64,000 nt of DNA from Algisphaera sp039180025 (GTDB lineage Bacteria > Planctomycetota > Phycisphaerae > Phycisphaerales > Phycisphaeraceae): the NCBI GenBank assembly GCA_039180025.1, contig JBCDDZ010000009.1, forward strand, positions 21,760-85,759, in the 5' to 3' direction. Position 1 is the first letter of the stretch, and every line of letters starts with the position of its first letter. Below, piece after piece: positions 9,201 through 16,860 of the stretch. The position numbers and the translations under genes are program-made. The notes below the pieces were generated by a model. The model was not told where the DNA came from and searched no databases. It saw only the letters and a program-made list of their open reading frames with translations.

Positions 9201-9997
9201 GGCTGAGGCTCGATGACCTCACCGGGATCGTGTGCCACACCACGACGCCGCCGCTGAATACGCCGTCGATGGCGTGCATGGTCCTCGCGGAATTGGACCC
9301 GACCGGTAAAGCGGAATTGATGGTCTACGACGTGAACGCGGCGTGCTCGGGCTGGCTGTACGCGCTCGACGCGGCGCACAACACGATCCAGCACAACCCC
9401 GACTCGGCGGTCCTCGTGGTGACCACCGAATGCCTGTCACGGGTGGTAAACCCCGACGACTTCGGGACCGCGATCCTGTTCGGCGACGCGGCGACGGCGA
9501 CGGTGATGCGGGGGGAGGCGGCGTCGACGGACGCCGGCGAGGGCAGGTCGGAGGGGTCCGGGGTCCCGGCGGGCTCGATGGTGCTTTCTCAGCCGGTCCT
9601 GGCGGGCAAGGCGGACCCGGGGCACATCATTACCGTGGGGTTCGAGGGGCGCGGCCACATCACGATGCAGGGCAAGCGGGTGTTCTCCGAAGCGGTCCGG
9701 GCGATGACGAAGATGACCAATCAGGCGTTCGAGAAGTCCGGCGCCCCGCTGGACGACCTCAATTGGCTCGTGCCCCATCAGGCCAACGAACGGATCTTCG
9801 AAGCGGTTCAGCACCGCCTGAAGATCCCCGACGAGAAGATCGTCAACCTCATCCGGACCCACGGCAACACGTCTTCGAGTTCGATCCCGCTGGCCATCGC
9901 CAAGAGCTCGCACCAGTTTGAGAGCGGCGACATCGTGGGGCTGTGCGCCTTCGGCGGCGGGTTCACGTTCGGGGCGGCGATCCTGGAGATGGTCTAA
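6251..9997 (+). CDS. Four-module fusion: 2-oxoacid dehydrogenase E1-alpha, E1-beta, lipoyl domain, KAS III
   Basis: One uninterrupted 1248-residue reading frame. (1) Residues about 60-385: E1-alpha of the branched-chain (2-oxoisovalerate) type, with HGRQM and the thiamine-PP/Mg motif GDG(217-219)...DN(246-247). (2) About 417-745: E1-beta, with GED at 440-442, QFADF and RSGGEFSCPV. (3) About 765-840: a biotinyl/lipoyl domain with Lys806 in ELEADKAIFE. (4) About 918-1248: KAS III with Cys1032 (NAACSG), His1176 (PHQAN) and Asn1206 (GNTSSS), all intact. No E2 acyltransferase HxxxDG motif or E3-binding domain is visible. ATG 6251 was chosen because the preceding frame is low complexity; about 60 residues before E1-alpha look disordered. 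Expected chemistry (inference): decarboxylate a branched 2-oxoacid, acylate the tethered lipoyl arm, pass the acyl group to Cys1032 and condense with malonyl-ACP. A lipoprotein gene follows 15 bases later. Confidence 0.9.
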   Translation: MSASDESVASTTPPAAISKGPANASPGKPAGQNRAAALGSKPMGRGSESSKPPGTQAAGEKLDPVRIELAAKLKLYRAMRTTRTTNRIEAELASGGDAFFHLPTTGHESVAAWNLFLEPHDWVHTHYRDQALWIARGIPPKAVFDTALGNADGYSHGRQMVGFQASRELNMPSTVVPVANNCTQAVGIAAHLEEQRQSSSGSAAGDGAGPVVLCGMGDGTTQQGEVYEAIAEAVRRQLPVLFYIMDNGYAISTPTAGQTFFNTPHGPAESFYGLPIHHFDGRDVDADLPRMGGLVERVRSSRGPAIAVVRVDRLSSHTNADDHRVYRNAETIESLKASSDPLVNFRRSLIDQGVDCGELDKIDAELETDIRHQSELARRVGDPETSYSAKPELPAMLKPGAAEYRGEPGGAGDGRLMMIEAMRETLRYRLDSDERVVLLGEDIEDPKGDVFGVTRGLSTAYPGRVQNTALTESTIIGGAIGRAMAGGRPVGFVQFADFLPNGISQIISELGSIHWRSGGEFSCPVILMVTCGAYRPGLGPFHANTYESLLAHVPGIDVVMPSTAGDAAGLLNAAFESGRPTVFLYPKVCLNDRSLSTSPDIDKQLVPLGSARRERAGDDLTLVGWGSTMPLLRDVADEIARQTARRVDLFDLRSISPWDREGLAASARRTGRLLVVHEDNLTAGFGAEVVAGVTEDVTASPGAPAGFRARRITRPDVYAPCNYRNQLDVLPSFRSTLTAACELLGLTVDFRESAGAAGVTEDAEVQTIEAQGSAPTDQVVGIAEWKIKAGDRFETGQVLAELEADKAIFEYSAPYDGVVHALLVAEGEQVDVGTPMLELRKTAATKMAEASADGTDPLSAPIVKRPTREDRGTPVIRAPGSADEAANDQADANTLGAGPGASAARRVAPVRVGGRQVRVYLSPVHYAEGTDRLTNADLVRRFPEYTSEDIIKRTGIESRPYCSHKQNALSMAVDAAQQALSAEGLRLDDLTGIVCHTTTPPLNTPSMACMVLAELDPTGKAELMVYDVNAACSGWLYALDAAHNTIQHNPDSAVLVVTTECLSRVVNPDDFGTAILFGDAATATVMRGEAASTDAGEGRSEGSGVPAGSMVLSQPVLAGKADPGHIITVGFEGRGHITMQGKRVFSEAVRAMTKMTNQAFEKSGAPLDDLNWLVPHQANERIFEAVQHRLKIPDEKIVNLIRTHGNTSSSSIPLAIAKSSHQFESGDIVGLCAFGGGFTFGAAILEMV

Positions 9998-10012
9998 AAC
10001 CAAGGAGCCGAA

Positions 10013-10261
10013 ATGACGCCGTTGAAGTACGTATTTTGTCTGTTGGTGTCCGTGACCATGCTGCAAGGCTGCGTGTATTACAAGATCCACGACAACGCGT
10101 CGGGCACGGAATACATCACCAATAATTGGAAGATGAATACCAATCCCTACACGGGTTCGATGGGATTCACGGACATGAAGACGGGGAAATTCGTGATCCT
10201 CCAAACGTACGAGCGTGAAACCATCTCGAAAATGGATGCGGATATCGAGATCGGCCGGTAG
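10013..10261 (+). CDS. Small putative lipoprotein
   Basis: Unknown function. The 82-residue product has a basic start, a hydrophobic stretch and a lipobox ending LQGC (Cys20), so it should be lipidated and exported. The mature part is about 62 residues, polar, with several Tyr and Thr. An AAGGAG ribosome binding site lies 5 bases before the ATG. It begins 15 bases after the fusion gene stop, so it is probably in the same transcript; whether it belongs to the same pathway is not clear. Confidence 0.75.
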   Translation: MTPLKYVFCLLVSVTMLQGCVYYKIHDNASGTEYITNNWKMNTNPYTGSMGFTDMKTGKFVILQTYERETISKMDADIEIGR

Positions 10262-10409
10262 GAGCCGCCGGCGGGCTGGGGCATACGGAGTCGGCCAGCG
10301 GGCGGCGGGGGGAAGCGTTACACTGCCGCGAATTTCGTTCGCGATCCGTAGCCCGGATCACGGAGCGGAATCTGTCGCGCTGTCCCCGCCTCTTTGCTCG
10401 TGAACCATT

Positions 10410-13400
10410 ATGCCCAAACGCACCGACCTCTCGACGATTCTGATTATTGGCTCGGGGCCCATCGTCATCGGGCAGGGTTGCGAGTTCGACTATTCCGGGA
10501 CCCAGGCGTGCAAGGCCCTGCGGGAAGAGGGGTACCGGGTGGTGCTGGTGAACTCGAACCCGGCGACCATCATGACGGACCCGGAGTTCGCGGAGCGGAC
10601 GTATATCGAGCCGATCACCCCGGAGGCGGTCGAAAAAATCATCGTCAAGCACCAGGGGACCGACCTGGAGATCGACGCGGTGCTCCCGACGCTGGGGGGT
10701 CAGACGGCCCTCAACTGCGCCTGCGCGCTCGACGAGCAGGGCGTGTTCGCGAAGCACGGCGTGGAGATGATCGGGGCCAACCGCGAAGTCATCTACCGGG
10801 CGGAAGACCGGCTGCAGTTCAAGGAGATCATGGACCAGATCGGGCTCAAGTCGCCCAAATCCGGGGTAGCGAACAACATCGACGAGGCGTGGGCGGTGCT
10901 GGAAGAGACGGGGCTGCCGGCGATCATCCGGCCCGCGTTTACGCTGGGCGGGACGGGGGGCGGCGTGGCGTACAACCGGGAGGAGTTCGAAGACATCTGC
11001 CGGCGGGGCCTCGACGCGTCGATGAATTCCCAGGTGCTCATCGACCAGTCGCTGCTCGGCTGGAAAGAGTACGAGATGGAAGTCATGCGGGACCGCGACG
11101 ACAACGCGGTAATCATCTGCGCGATCGAGAACTTCGACGCGATGGGGGTGCACACGGGGGATTCGATCACCGTCGCCCCGGCGCAGACGCTGACGGATAA
11201 AGAGTACCAGCGGATGCGCGACGCGTCGCTGGCGATCCTGCGGGCGGTCGGGGTGGAGACGGGGGGGAGCAATTGCCAGTTCGCGATCAACCCGGCCAAC
11301 GGCGACATGGTGGTGGTGGAAATGAATCCGCGGGTCTCGCGGAGTTCGGCGCTGGCGAGCAAGGCGACGGGGTTCCCGATCGCGAAGATTGCGGCGAAGC
11401 TGGCGGTGGGCTACACGCTCTGGGAACTGCCCAATGATATTACGGGGCAGACGGTAGCGTGTTTCGAGCCGAGCATCGACTACGTGGTTACGAAAATCCC
11501 GCGGTGGACCTTCGAGAAATTCCCGGAAGCGGACGAGACCCTGACCACGCAGATGAAATCTGTCGGGGAGGCGATGAGTATCGGGCGGACGTTCAAGGAG
11601 TCGATGCAGAAAGGCATCCGGTCGATGGAGGTCAAGCGTTTCGGGTTTGGGCTCGACGCAAGCGATAAATGGCTCAGCGCGCAGCGGGCGGGGGCGGCCG
11701 AGGCGGGGGCGCAGGCGGACGGGGTGAAGGTCGAGTTCCCGATCGACATGGGCAAGCTGGTGCGGAAGCTGGAGGTACCTTCGCAGGGGCGGTGGTTCTA
11801 TATCCGGTATGCGTTCAAGATGGGGTGGTCGGTGGCTGAGGTCCACGACGCGACCAAGGTAGACCCCTGGTTTTTGGATCAGCTCAAGCAGCTGGTGGAT
11901 TTCGAGGACACGCTGACGTCCTATGCTGCGCTGGAGGACGTGCCGCGTGACGTGATGTTCGAGGCGAAGCAATTGGGGTACAGCGACCCGCAGCTGGCGA
12001 ACCTTTATTTGGGCGGGATCGACACGGAGCGGATCATGGCGGTGCGGGCCCGGCGGATGGCGCTGGGGGTCGAGCCGGTGTACAAGCTGGTGGACACGTG
12101 CGCCGCGGAGTTCGAGGCGGTGACGCCTTACTACTATTCGACCTACGAGTCTCCGGTGGTCCGCGTGACGGAGGGGGGTGCCGAGGAGCGGGCGGACGAC
12201 GAGATCCGGGTGAGCGACAAAAAAAAGATCGTCATCCTGGGGGGTGGGCCGAACCGGATCGGCCAGGGGATCGAGTTCGACTATTGCTGCGTGCAGGCCG
12301 CGTTCGCGGCGCAGGAACTCGGATTCGAAGCGGTGATGGTGAATTCCAACCCGGAGACGGTGTCGACGGACTACGACACCAGCGACCTGCTTTTTTTCGA
12401 GCCTCTGACGTTGGAAGACGTACTGAATATCTGTGAACGGCTCAACGGCGAGCCCTTCGACGCTTCGTCGGGGGGCAGCCATTCGGGGCGGCTGCACGGG
12501 GTGGTGGTCCAGTTCGGCGGGCAGACGCCGCTGAACCTGGCGGAGGGGCTCAAGGCCGCCGGCGTGCCGATCATCGGAACCAGCGTGGAGGCGATCGACC
12601 TGGCAGAGGATCGGGAGCGTTTCGCGAAGCTCTGCGACGAGCTGGGGGTGAAACAGCCGCCGAACGGGATCGCTTACGACGTCGAGCAGGCGGTCGAGAT
12701 CGCGAACCGGATCACCTACCCGGTGCTGGTGCGGCCGAGCTTCGTGCTCGGCGGGCGGGCGATGGAGACGGTGTTCGACGACGAGCAACTCCGCCACTAC
12801 ATGGCGATCGCGATCGGGGCCTCGGACCTGGCGGGGCAGCCGATCCTGGTCGATAAATTCTTGGCCGAGGCGACCGAATGCGATATCGATGTGATCGCCG
12901 ACTTCGGTGAACGTCCCGCTCCGGGCGACGAGGCGGGGCCAGACGCCGCCGGGTCGCCGGCCGACGCCCGCGCGCTGGTCTGCGGGGTGCTTGAGCACAT
13001 TGAAGAGGCGGGGATCCACTCGGGGGATTCGGCGTGTACGATCCCCGCGTATTCGCTTAAGCCCGAGACGGTGGACCGGCTCAAGGTGCTGTCGCGGAAG
13101 ATGGCCGAGGCGTTGGGGGTGCGGGGGCTGATGAACGTGCAGTGGGCGATCAAAGATTCGGGGGAGGGGGACGAAATCTACGTGATCGAGGTCAACCCGC
13201 GGGCGTCGCGGACCGTGCCGTTCGTCGGGAAAGCGACGGGGGTCAGTTGGGCACGGCTGGCGGCGAAGGTGATGGCGGGGAAGCAGCTGTCGGAGTTGGG
13301 GGTAACGGAAGAAGTGACCCCGAAGCACACGTCGATCAAAGAATCGGTGTTCCCTTTCGGCAAGTTCCCGGGCGTGGACGTGATCCTGGGCCCGGAGATG

Positions 13401-13913
13401 CGGTCGACGGGCGAGTGCATGGGTGCGGACGCCGATTTCCCGGTCGCGTTCGCGAAGGCGCAGATGGCGGCAGGGGCCCGGCTGCCGCTCTCGGGGAAAG
13501 TGTTTTTGTCGGTCCGGGAGAGCGACAAGGCCGCGCTGCCCGAGGTTGCGAGCGGGCTGGTGGGGTTGGGTTTTGAAGTGCTGGCCACCCGCGGAACCCA
13601 CGACTATTTGGCGGAGCGTGGCGTCGCCACCTCACCGATCAAAAAGATTCAGGAAGGCGGCCGCCCCAACGCGCTGGACCTGATGAAGAACGGCGAGCTC
13701 GATCTGATCATCAACACGCCGACCCGGAAGGGGGCGGGGACGGACGAGGGCAAACTGCGGGCTACGGCCGTAAGGAACGGGGTCCCCATGATCACCACCA
13801 TGACCGCGGCGCGGGTCGCGGTTAAAGCGATCGCAGCGATGCAAAAAGACGGCTGGAGCGTCCGGTCCCTGCAAGAGTACTTTCCCGCGGGTTCCGGTTC
13901 GGCCACCCGATAG
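10410..13913 (+). CDS. carB: Carbamoyl-phosphate synthase large subunit
   Basis: Makes carbamoyl phosphate from bicarbonate, ATP and ammonia delivered by CarA, for arginine and pyrimidine synthesis. It has the duplicated ATP-grasp architecture. The first half starts with ILIIGSGPIVIGQGCEFDYSG, abbreviated here from a longer conserved stretch, and has EMNPRVSRSSALASKATG; the second half has the matching VILGGGPNRIGQGIEFDY and EVNPRASRTVPFVGKATG. An MGS-like allosteric domain forms the C-terminus (TRGTHDYL...INTPT). Length is 1167 residues against about 1070 usually; extra residues include an Ala/Gly-rich insert near 430-445 and an acidic insert near 833-855. carA is not adjacent. Confidence 0.97.
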   Translation: MPKRTDLSTILIIGSGPIVIGQGCEFDYSGTQACKALREEGYRVVLVNSNPATIMTDPEFAERTYIEPITPEAVEKIIVKHQGTDLEIDAVLPTLGGQTALNCACALDEQGVFAKHGVEMIGANREVIYRAEDRLQFKEIMDQIGLKSPKSGVANNIDEAWAVLEETGLPAIIRPAFTLGGTGGGVAYNREEFEDICRRGLDASMNSQVLIDQSLLGWKEYEMEVMRDRDDNAVIICAIENFDAMGVHTGDSITVAPAQTLTDKEYQRMRDASLAILRAVGVETGGSNCQFAINPANGDMVVVEMNPRVSRSSALASKATGFPIAKIAAKLAVGYTLWELPNDITGQTVACFEPSIDYVVTKIPRWTFEKFPEADETLTTQMKSVGEAMSIGRTFKESMQKGIRSMEVKRFGFGLDASDKWLSAQRAGAAEAGAQADGVKVEFPIDMGKLVRKLEVPSQGRWFYIRYAFKMGWSVAEVHDATKVDPWFLDQLKQLVDFEDTLTSYAALEDVPRDVMFEAKQLGYSDPQLANLYLGGIDTERIMAVRARRMALGVEPVYKLVDTCAAEFEAVTPYYYSTYESPVVRVTEGGAEERADDEIRVSDKKKIVILGGGPNRIGQGIEFDYCCVQAAFAAQELGFEAVMVNSNPETVSTDYDTSDLLFFEPLTLEDVLNICERLNGEPFDASSGGSHSGRLHGVVVQFGGQTPLNLAEGLKAAGVPIIGTSVEAIDLAEDRERFAKLCDELGVKQPPNGIAYDVEQAVEIANRITYPVLVRPSFVLGGRAMETVFDDEQLRHYMAIAIGASDLAGQPILVDKFLAEATECDIDVIADFGERPAPGDEAGPDAAGSPADARALVCGVLEHIEEAGIHSGDSACTIPAYSLKPETVDRLKVLSRKMAEALGVRGLMNVQWAIKDSGEGDEIYVIEVNPRASRTVPFVGKATGVSWARLAAKVMAGKQLSELGVTEEVTPKHTSIKESVFPFGKFPGVDVILGPEMRSTGECMGADADFPVAFAKAQMAAGARLPLSGKVFLSVRESDKAALPEVASGLVGLGFEVLATRGTHDYLAERGVATSPIKKIQEGGRPNALDLMKNGELDLIINTPTRKGAGTDEGKLRATAVRNGVPMITTMTAARVAVKAIAAMQKDGWSVRSLQEYFPAGSGSATR

Positions 13914-13928
13914 CATCGGCATCGAGAC

Positions 13929-13945
13929 AAACCCCGGCGGGTTTT
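13929..13945. terminator. Short hairpin with T-run after carB
   Basis: AAACCC and GGGTTT pair around a CGGC loop, followed by one more T, 16 bases after the carB stop. The stem is short (6 bp) but symmetric and followed by T residues, so it may act as a weak intrinsic terminator for carB and possibly for the convergent lipoprotein gene. Confidence 0.4.
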
Positions 13946-14065
13946 ACAACCGGCCGAACGCCAAGCACACACCGCCCAAAGCGGACAAGCGGAGTGCAGC
14001 CGGTCAAGGTCTTAAAACTGAAACGGGGCGCTCAGGAAGCACCGGGCTTCCCGAAGAGGTACGGA

Positions 14066-14314
14066 TCAGGGCAGATTGACCGGGGTCAGCCGGGTGTTGT
14101 GGTCGAGCAAAAAGAGCCGAGCCAGGTCGTCCCAAGCGCTGCGGGTGCTGTTGTCAATCACCCGGGCGTACTGGTTCGCATCTTGTTCTTCGGTCTGTGA
14201 CAACGAGGCGAGTTCGGGGGTGAGGTCGTCGCGGTAAGTGCAGCCAGCGGCGATCCACGTCAGGCTGACCGCGAGGAGAGCGGCGGTGAGGGTGCGTCGA
14301 AAAGCGAGGGTCAT
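14066..14314 (-). CDS. Small putative lipoprotein
   Basis: Unknown function. From ATG 14314 (AAGGA ribosome binding site 6 bases upstream) the 82-residue protein has a basic n-region, a hydrophobic core and lipobox IAAGC, followed by a short polar domain. The frame is open further upstream, but those residues overlap the neighbouring YdjY gene and have no signal peptide logic. It lies 89 bases downstream of the YdjY-type lipoprotein, same strand, so the two may be co-transcribed. Confidence 0.7.
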   Translation of the reverse strand: MTLAFRRTLTAALLAVSLTWIAAGCTYRDDLTPELASLSQTEEQDANQYARVIDNSTRSAWDDLARLFLLDHNTRLTPVNLP

Positions 14315-14403
14315 GAATCTTCCTTGGGTAAGGCACAGAGGGTTCATGGATGATCCATGAATTTCAATTGTCGGCTCGTCGATAGCAGATGTCAACACGA
14401 ATG

Positions 14404-15291
14404 TTACGGCCGCGGCTTCGGCGGATCGGTAGGGCCCAGCGGTCGGACCGCGGACGCGTCTGCCGGTTGCAAGCGGAGGGTCAGGCGGGTACCCAGAGGC
14501 GGGATGACGGCGGTGTGGGCGGTCCAGAGGTCGTTGCCGCCGTCCTGAGACACGGTGGTGGGGCGGCCGATGAGTTCGTCGCCAAAGTTGACCAGAGAAG
14601 CGACGGTGCCGTTGGCCTCGGCCAAGAAATAACGGGTTTGCTGATGTTCCACGAAGGCCGAGCCGGTGAATAGCCAGGTGTTTCCGGGCATCGTTTCCCC
14701 GCGGGTCTGGTCGACGACCCATTGGTTGGCGGCGATCGGTTGGTCGGGCTGTTCGTCAAGGACGAAAAAAAGCTCGACACGGGGTCCTTGGGGCGGGTGG
14801 AAACGGAGTTGGCCGTCGTCGGTCTGCTCGGCGCGAGCGGGTCGGCCCGGCTCGAGTCCCAAGAGCAGCAGGGCGAGTTGGATATGCTTTGCGTCGGCGT
14901 CCACGGTCACAATAGATTCGTGTTCCCGAGTGCCCGGCCGGCAGGCGAGGAGTTCGAGCCATTCGACTTCACGACCGACCACCCGCGCCCGCAGATCCAG
15001 GAAGCGCTCTTGCCGATTCAGGATCACTCCCGGGTAGATTTCGCGGTTCTCTGGCGGGGCGGTGTTGGCGGAGGTATCGGCAGGCGCTGGGATAGGGACA
15101 GAAGCAGAAAGCGGGGCGGGATTAGCCGGGGTGGCTACGGCGGTTTGCGGCTCAGATTGAGTTTCCCCGGTGGTGGAAGAAGTTACTTCGGGACTGCTCG
15201 AACAGGCGACCAGGCAGGTAGCCAACCCTACCCCGAATGCCAGGATAAGCGTGGTGCGGAAACCAGAATGAGCCCATGGGCCAACGTGCAT
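14404..15291 (-). CDS. YdjY-domain lipoprotein
   Basis: Secreted lipoprotein of unknown role. From ATG 15291 the 295-residue product has a signal peptide with lipobox LVAC, a Ser/Thr/Pro/Ala-rich linker to about residue 85, then a YdjY-type domain beginning IYPGVILNRQER and containing the typical ELLACRPGTREHESI segment and a V-x-x-L-LGL helix. Such proteins are common in planctomycetes. The start at 15378 would place a cysteine-rich stretch before the signal peptide and is less likely. It is divergent from the 135-residue hypothetical at 15328. Confidence 0.75.
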   Translation of the reverse strand: MHVGPWAHSGFRTTLILAFGVGLATCLVACSSSPEVTSSTTGETQSEPQTAVATPANPAPLSASVPIPAPADTSANTAPPENREIYPGVILNRQERFLDLRARVVGREVEWLELLACRPGTREHESIVTVDADAKHIQLALLLLGLEPGRPARAEQTDDGQLRFHPPQGPRVELFFVLDEQPDQPIAANQWVVDQTRGETMPGNTWLFTGSAFVEHQQTRYFLAEANGTVASLVNFGDELIGRPTTVSQDGGNDLWTAHTAVIPPLGTRLTLRLQPADASAVRPLGPTDPPKPRP

Positions 15292-15327
15292 CTTGTTGTT
15301 ATGGTAGCGGAGGAAGAAGGAGCGATC

Positions 15328-15735
15328 TTGACTACACCCCGCTACGACTCCGAGCAAGACCCGGCAACACCGCTTCATACGGAACGGCTAACTTGGTCGG
15401 TACTCTTGGCGAGGTGGGTGGGGTTCGCAAAATCCGCAACGGGGCTGCCGGACGATTCCGCGGGACGCCGGCTGCGTGAATCGGTGGCCGACATCATTGG
15501 CCTCCAAGCGGTCTGGTTTGCTCTCCAAAGCCTAGACGAACTTGAAGCAGCGGAACAAAAACTGGGGTTGGACCGAGCGGGAGTGTTGATCGAACGGCAC
15601 GCTATGGCTCTGCACAATCGATGGGAAGAAAAGCCAATGCCTTCCGAGATAAACGAACTGGTTGCCGACGCAAAAAAAACCTGGCATGAACAGCGAGGCA
15701 AATTTGATGCAGTCGGCGGTTCGTTCAATCTATAA
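15328..15735 (+). CDS. Conserved hypothetical protein (135 aa)
   Basis: Soluble, mostly helical protein of unknown function; it resembles small hypothetical proteins I associate with Phycisphaerae, with a core LRESVADIIGLQAVWFAL and LGLDRAGVLIERH. The TTG at 15328 was preferred because GGAG lies 6 bases upstream; an ATG at 15301 in the same frame lacks a ribosome binding site. The frame is open far upstream, but that part runs antisense to the YdjY gene. Divergent arrangement with that gene leaves 36 bases between starts. Confidence 0.6.
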   Translation: MTTPRYDSEQDPATPLHTERLTWSVLLARWVGFAKSATGLPDDSAGRRLRESVADIIGLQAVWFALQSLDELEAAEQKLGLDRAGVLIERHAMALHNRWEEKPMPSEINELVADAKKTWHEQRGKFDAVGGSFNL

Positions 15736-15898
15736 GAAATCCGACAAGCTTAAACCCGCCGGTCGCCCGATTTGCAGGTTAGGCCGCAACGATTGAGCTT
15801 GTATGCTCATGGCGTTGTGCAAACCCAGCAGGCTCGTGGGGGTATAAACTAAAAGCAGGCGCAGTGAGTTTTGATATGCGGATCGACACCAATACGAA

Positions 15899-16783
15899 CT
15901 AAGCTACGTCGCTAGAGGCTGGTCGGGGTGCGGCAGACCGGTTTGCGGAGCGCATGCGCGGCGTGGGTTTTGGCAATCCGCGAGCCATGGCGGCAACATC
16001 TTTAATTCCTGAAATCGCCGTCTTGATCTGTAATTTGATGGGTTCAGGTAAGGCATCTCGTACGACGTGCTCTAAAGCAGGTCGACTGGCGACTTCCTTA
16101 TGAGGGTGGGTGAAAGCAAACTGCCCTTGAGTCTCGGGTACCCACCCGCGGTACCTGGATTTTACGTCGTCAAATTCCACCGATTCGATGCCGAGGCAGC
16201 GGCAGGCATAGCGGGTGAGGAAATCGGAGGAAACCATCCCTTTTTCTGCTCGCTTGCGGATATCTTCCACATCGGCATAGGTGCCGGCGTAATCCTTGAG
16301 ACGTGTGGAAATGAGTAGTTTCGAGCTTCGGATCAGCATCGCGGCGGCGCGGGTATACCCGACGAATCCACCCTGGACGTTGGGATAGCCGAGAGGCTCA
16401 CCGCCCCCCCAGGTGGACCATTCTAAAGTTCCAAAGACGCTGCAGCCGGTGGGCAGCGGTTTTAGCCGGCGATGCGTCCAGGTGTCGGTATCGATTTTGA
16501 TCAGGTAAGCGGTAGGGTTTTCTGCATATAGCTCGAGCATCCGCTGAATCATCCGCCCGCCGTGCTCCGTGCTGTAGAGCCGTTGGCCCGCGACGTATTG
16601 GGCCCGGTATTTCCGCGCGATCGAAAGCCATTCCGGGCGGTCGTCACCGTCGGAGATGATCAGCACCCTCGCTCCAGGGTAGACCTTGCGTAGCTGCGTT
16701 AAGCACCAGCGGGCTTGACGCGGATCGCGATAGACTTGCAAATAAAAGGTCAGGTCACGATCGGTGGGGGACTGGTACAACAT
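15899..16783 (-). CDS. GT-A-like putative glycosyltransferase
   Basis: 294 residues, no signal peptide. The N-terminal half reads like a nucleotide-diphospho-sugar transferase: a beta strand RVLIISDGDD, then LIKIDTDTW with a DxD motif at 98-100, then a GGFVGYTRAAA segment typical of the acceptor-side region. The C-terminal 70 residues are Lys/Arg-rich and low complexity. Exact activity and substrate cannot be told; assignment rests on the DxD context. It stands alone, 163 bases from the 15328 gene (nothing seen in that gap) and 77 bases from pdxJ. Confidence 0.55.
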   Translation of the reverse strand: MLYQSPTDRDLTFYLQVYRDPRQARWCLTQLRKVYPGARVLIISDGDDRPEWLSIARKYRAQYVAGQRLYSTEHGGRMIQRMLELYAENPTAYLIKIDTDTWTHRRLKPLPTGCSVFGTLEWSTWGGGEPLGYPNVQGGFVGYTRAAAMLIRSSKLLISTRLKDYAGTYADVEDIRKRAEKGMVSSDFLTRYACRCLGIESVEFDDVKSRYRGWVPETQGQFAFTHPHKEVASRPALEHVVRDALPEPIKLQIKTAISGIKDVAAMARGLPKPTPRMRSANRSAAPRPASSDVA

Positions 16784-16821
16784 AGGTATCCGATTTATCG
16801 GAGCCTATGGGTATCATCCTT

Positions 16822-16860
16822 GATGTTTTCCCGTAGGCCCTCTTGGCGTACGGGAACATC
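16822..16860 (-). terminator. Strong hairpin directly after pdxJ
   Basis: TTCCCGTA and TACGGGAA pair perfectly around a 13-base loop, and the stem is extended by GATG/CATC with a TT bulge. It begins at the base after the pdxJ stop codon on the minus strand. There is no T-tract beyond it, so it may be a Rho-assisted end or an mRNA-stabilising element rather than a classic intrinsic terminator. Confidence 0.45.

Noticed and set aside
10167..13601. A 1144-codon open frame on the minus strand opposite carB
   Set aside because: carB is certain on the plus strand. The antisense frame is Arg/His/Pro-rich with no recognisable domain and exists because G/C-rich third positions remove stop codons.
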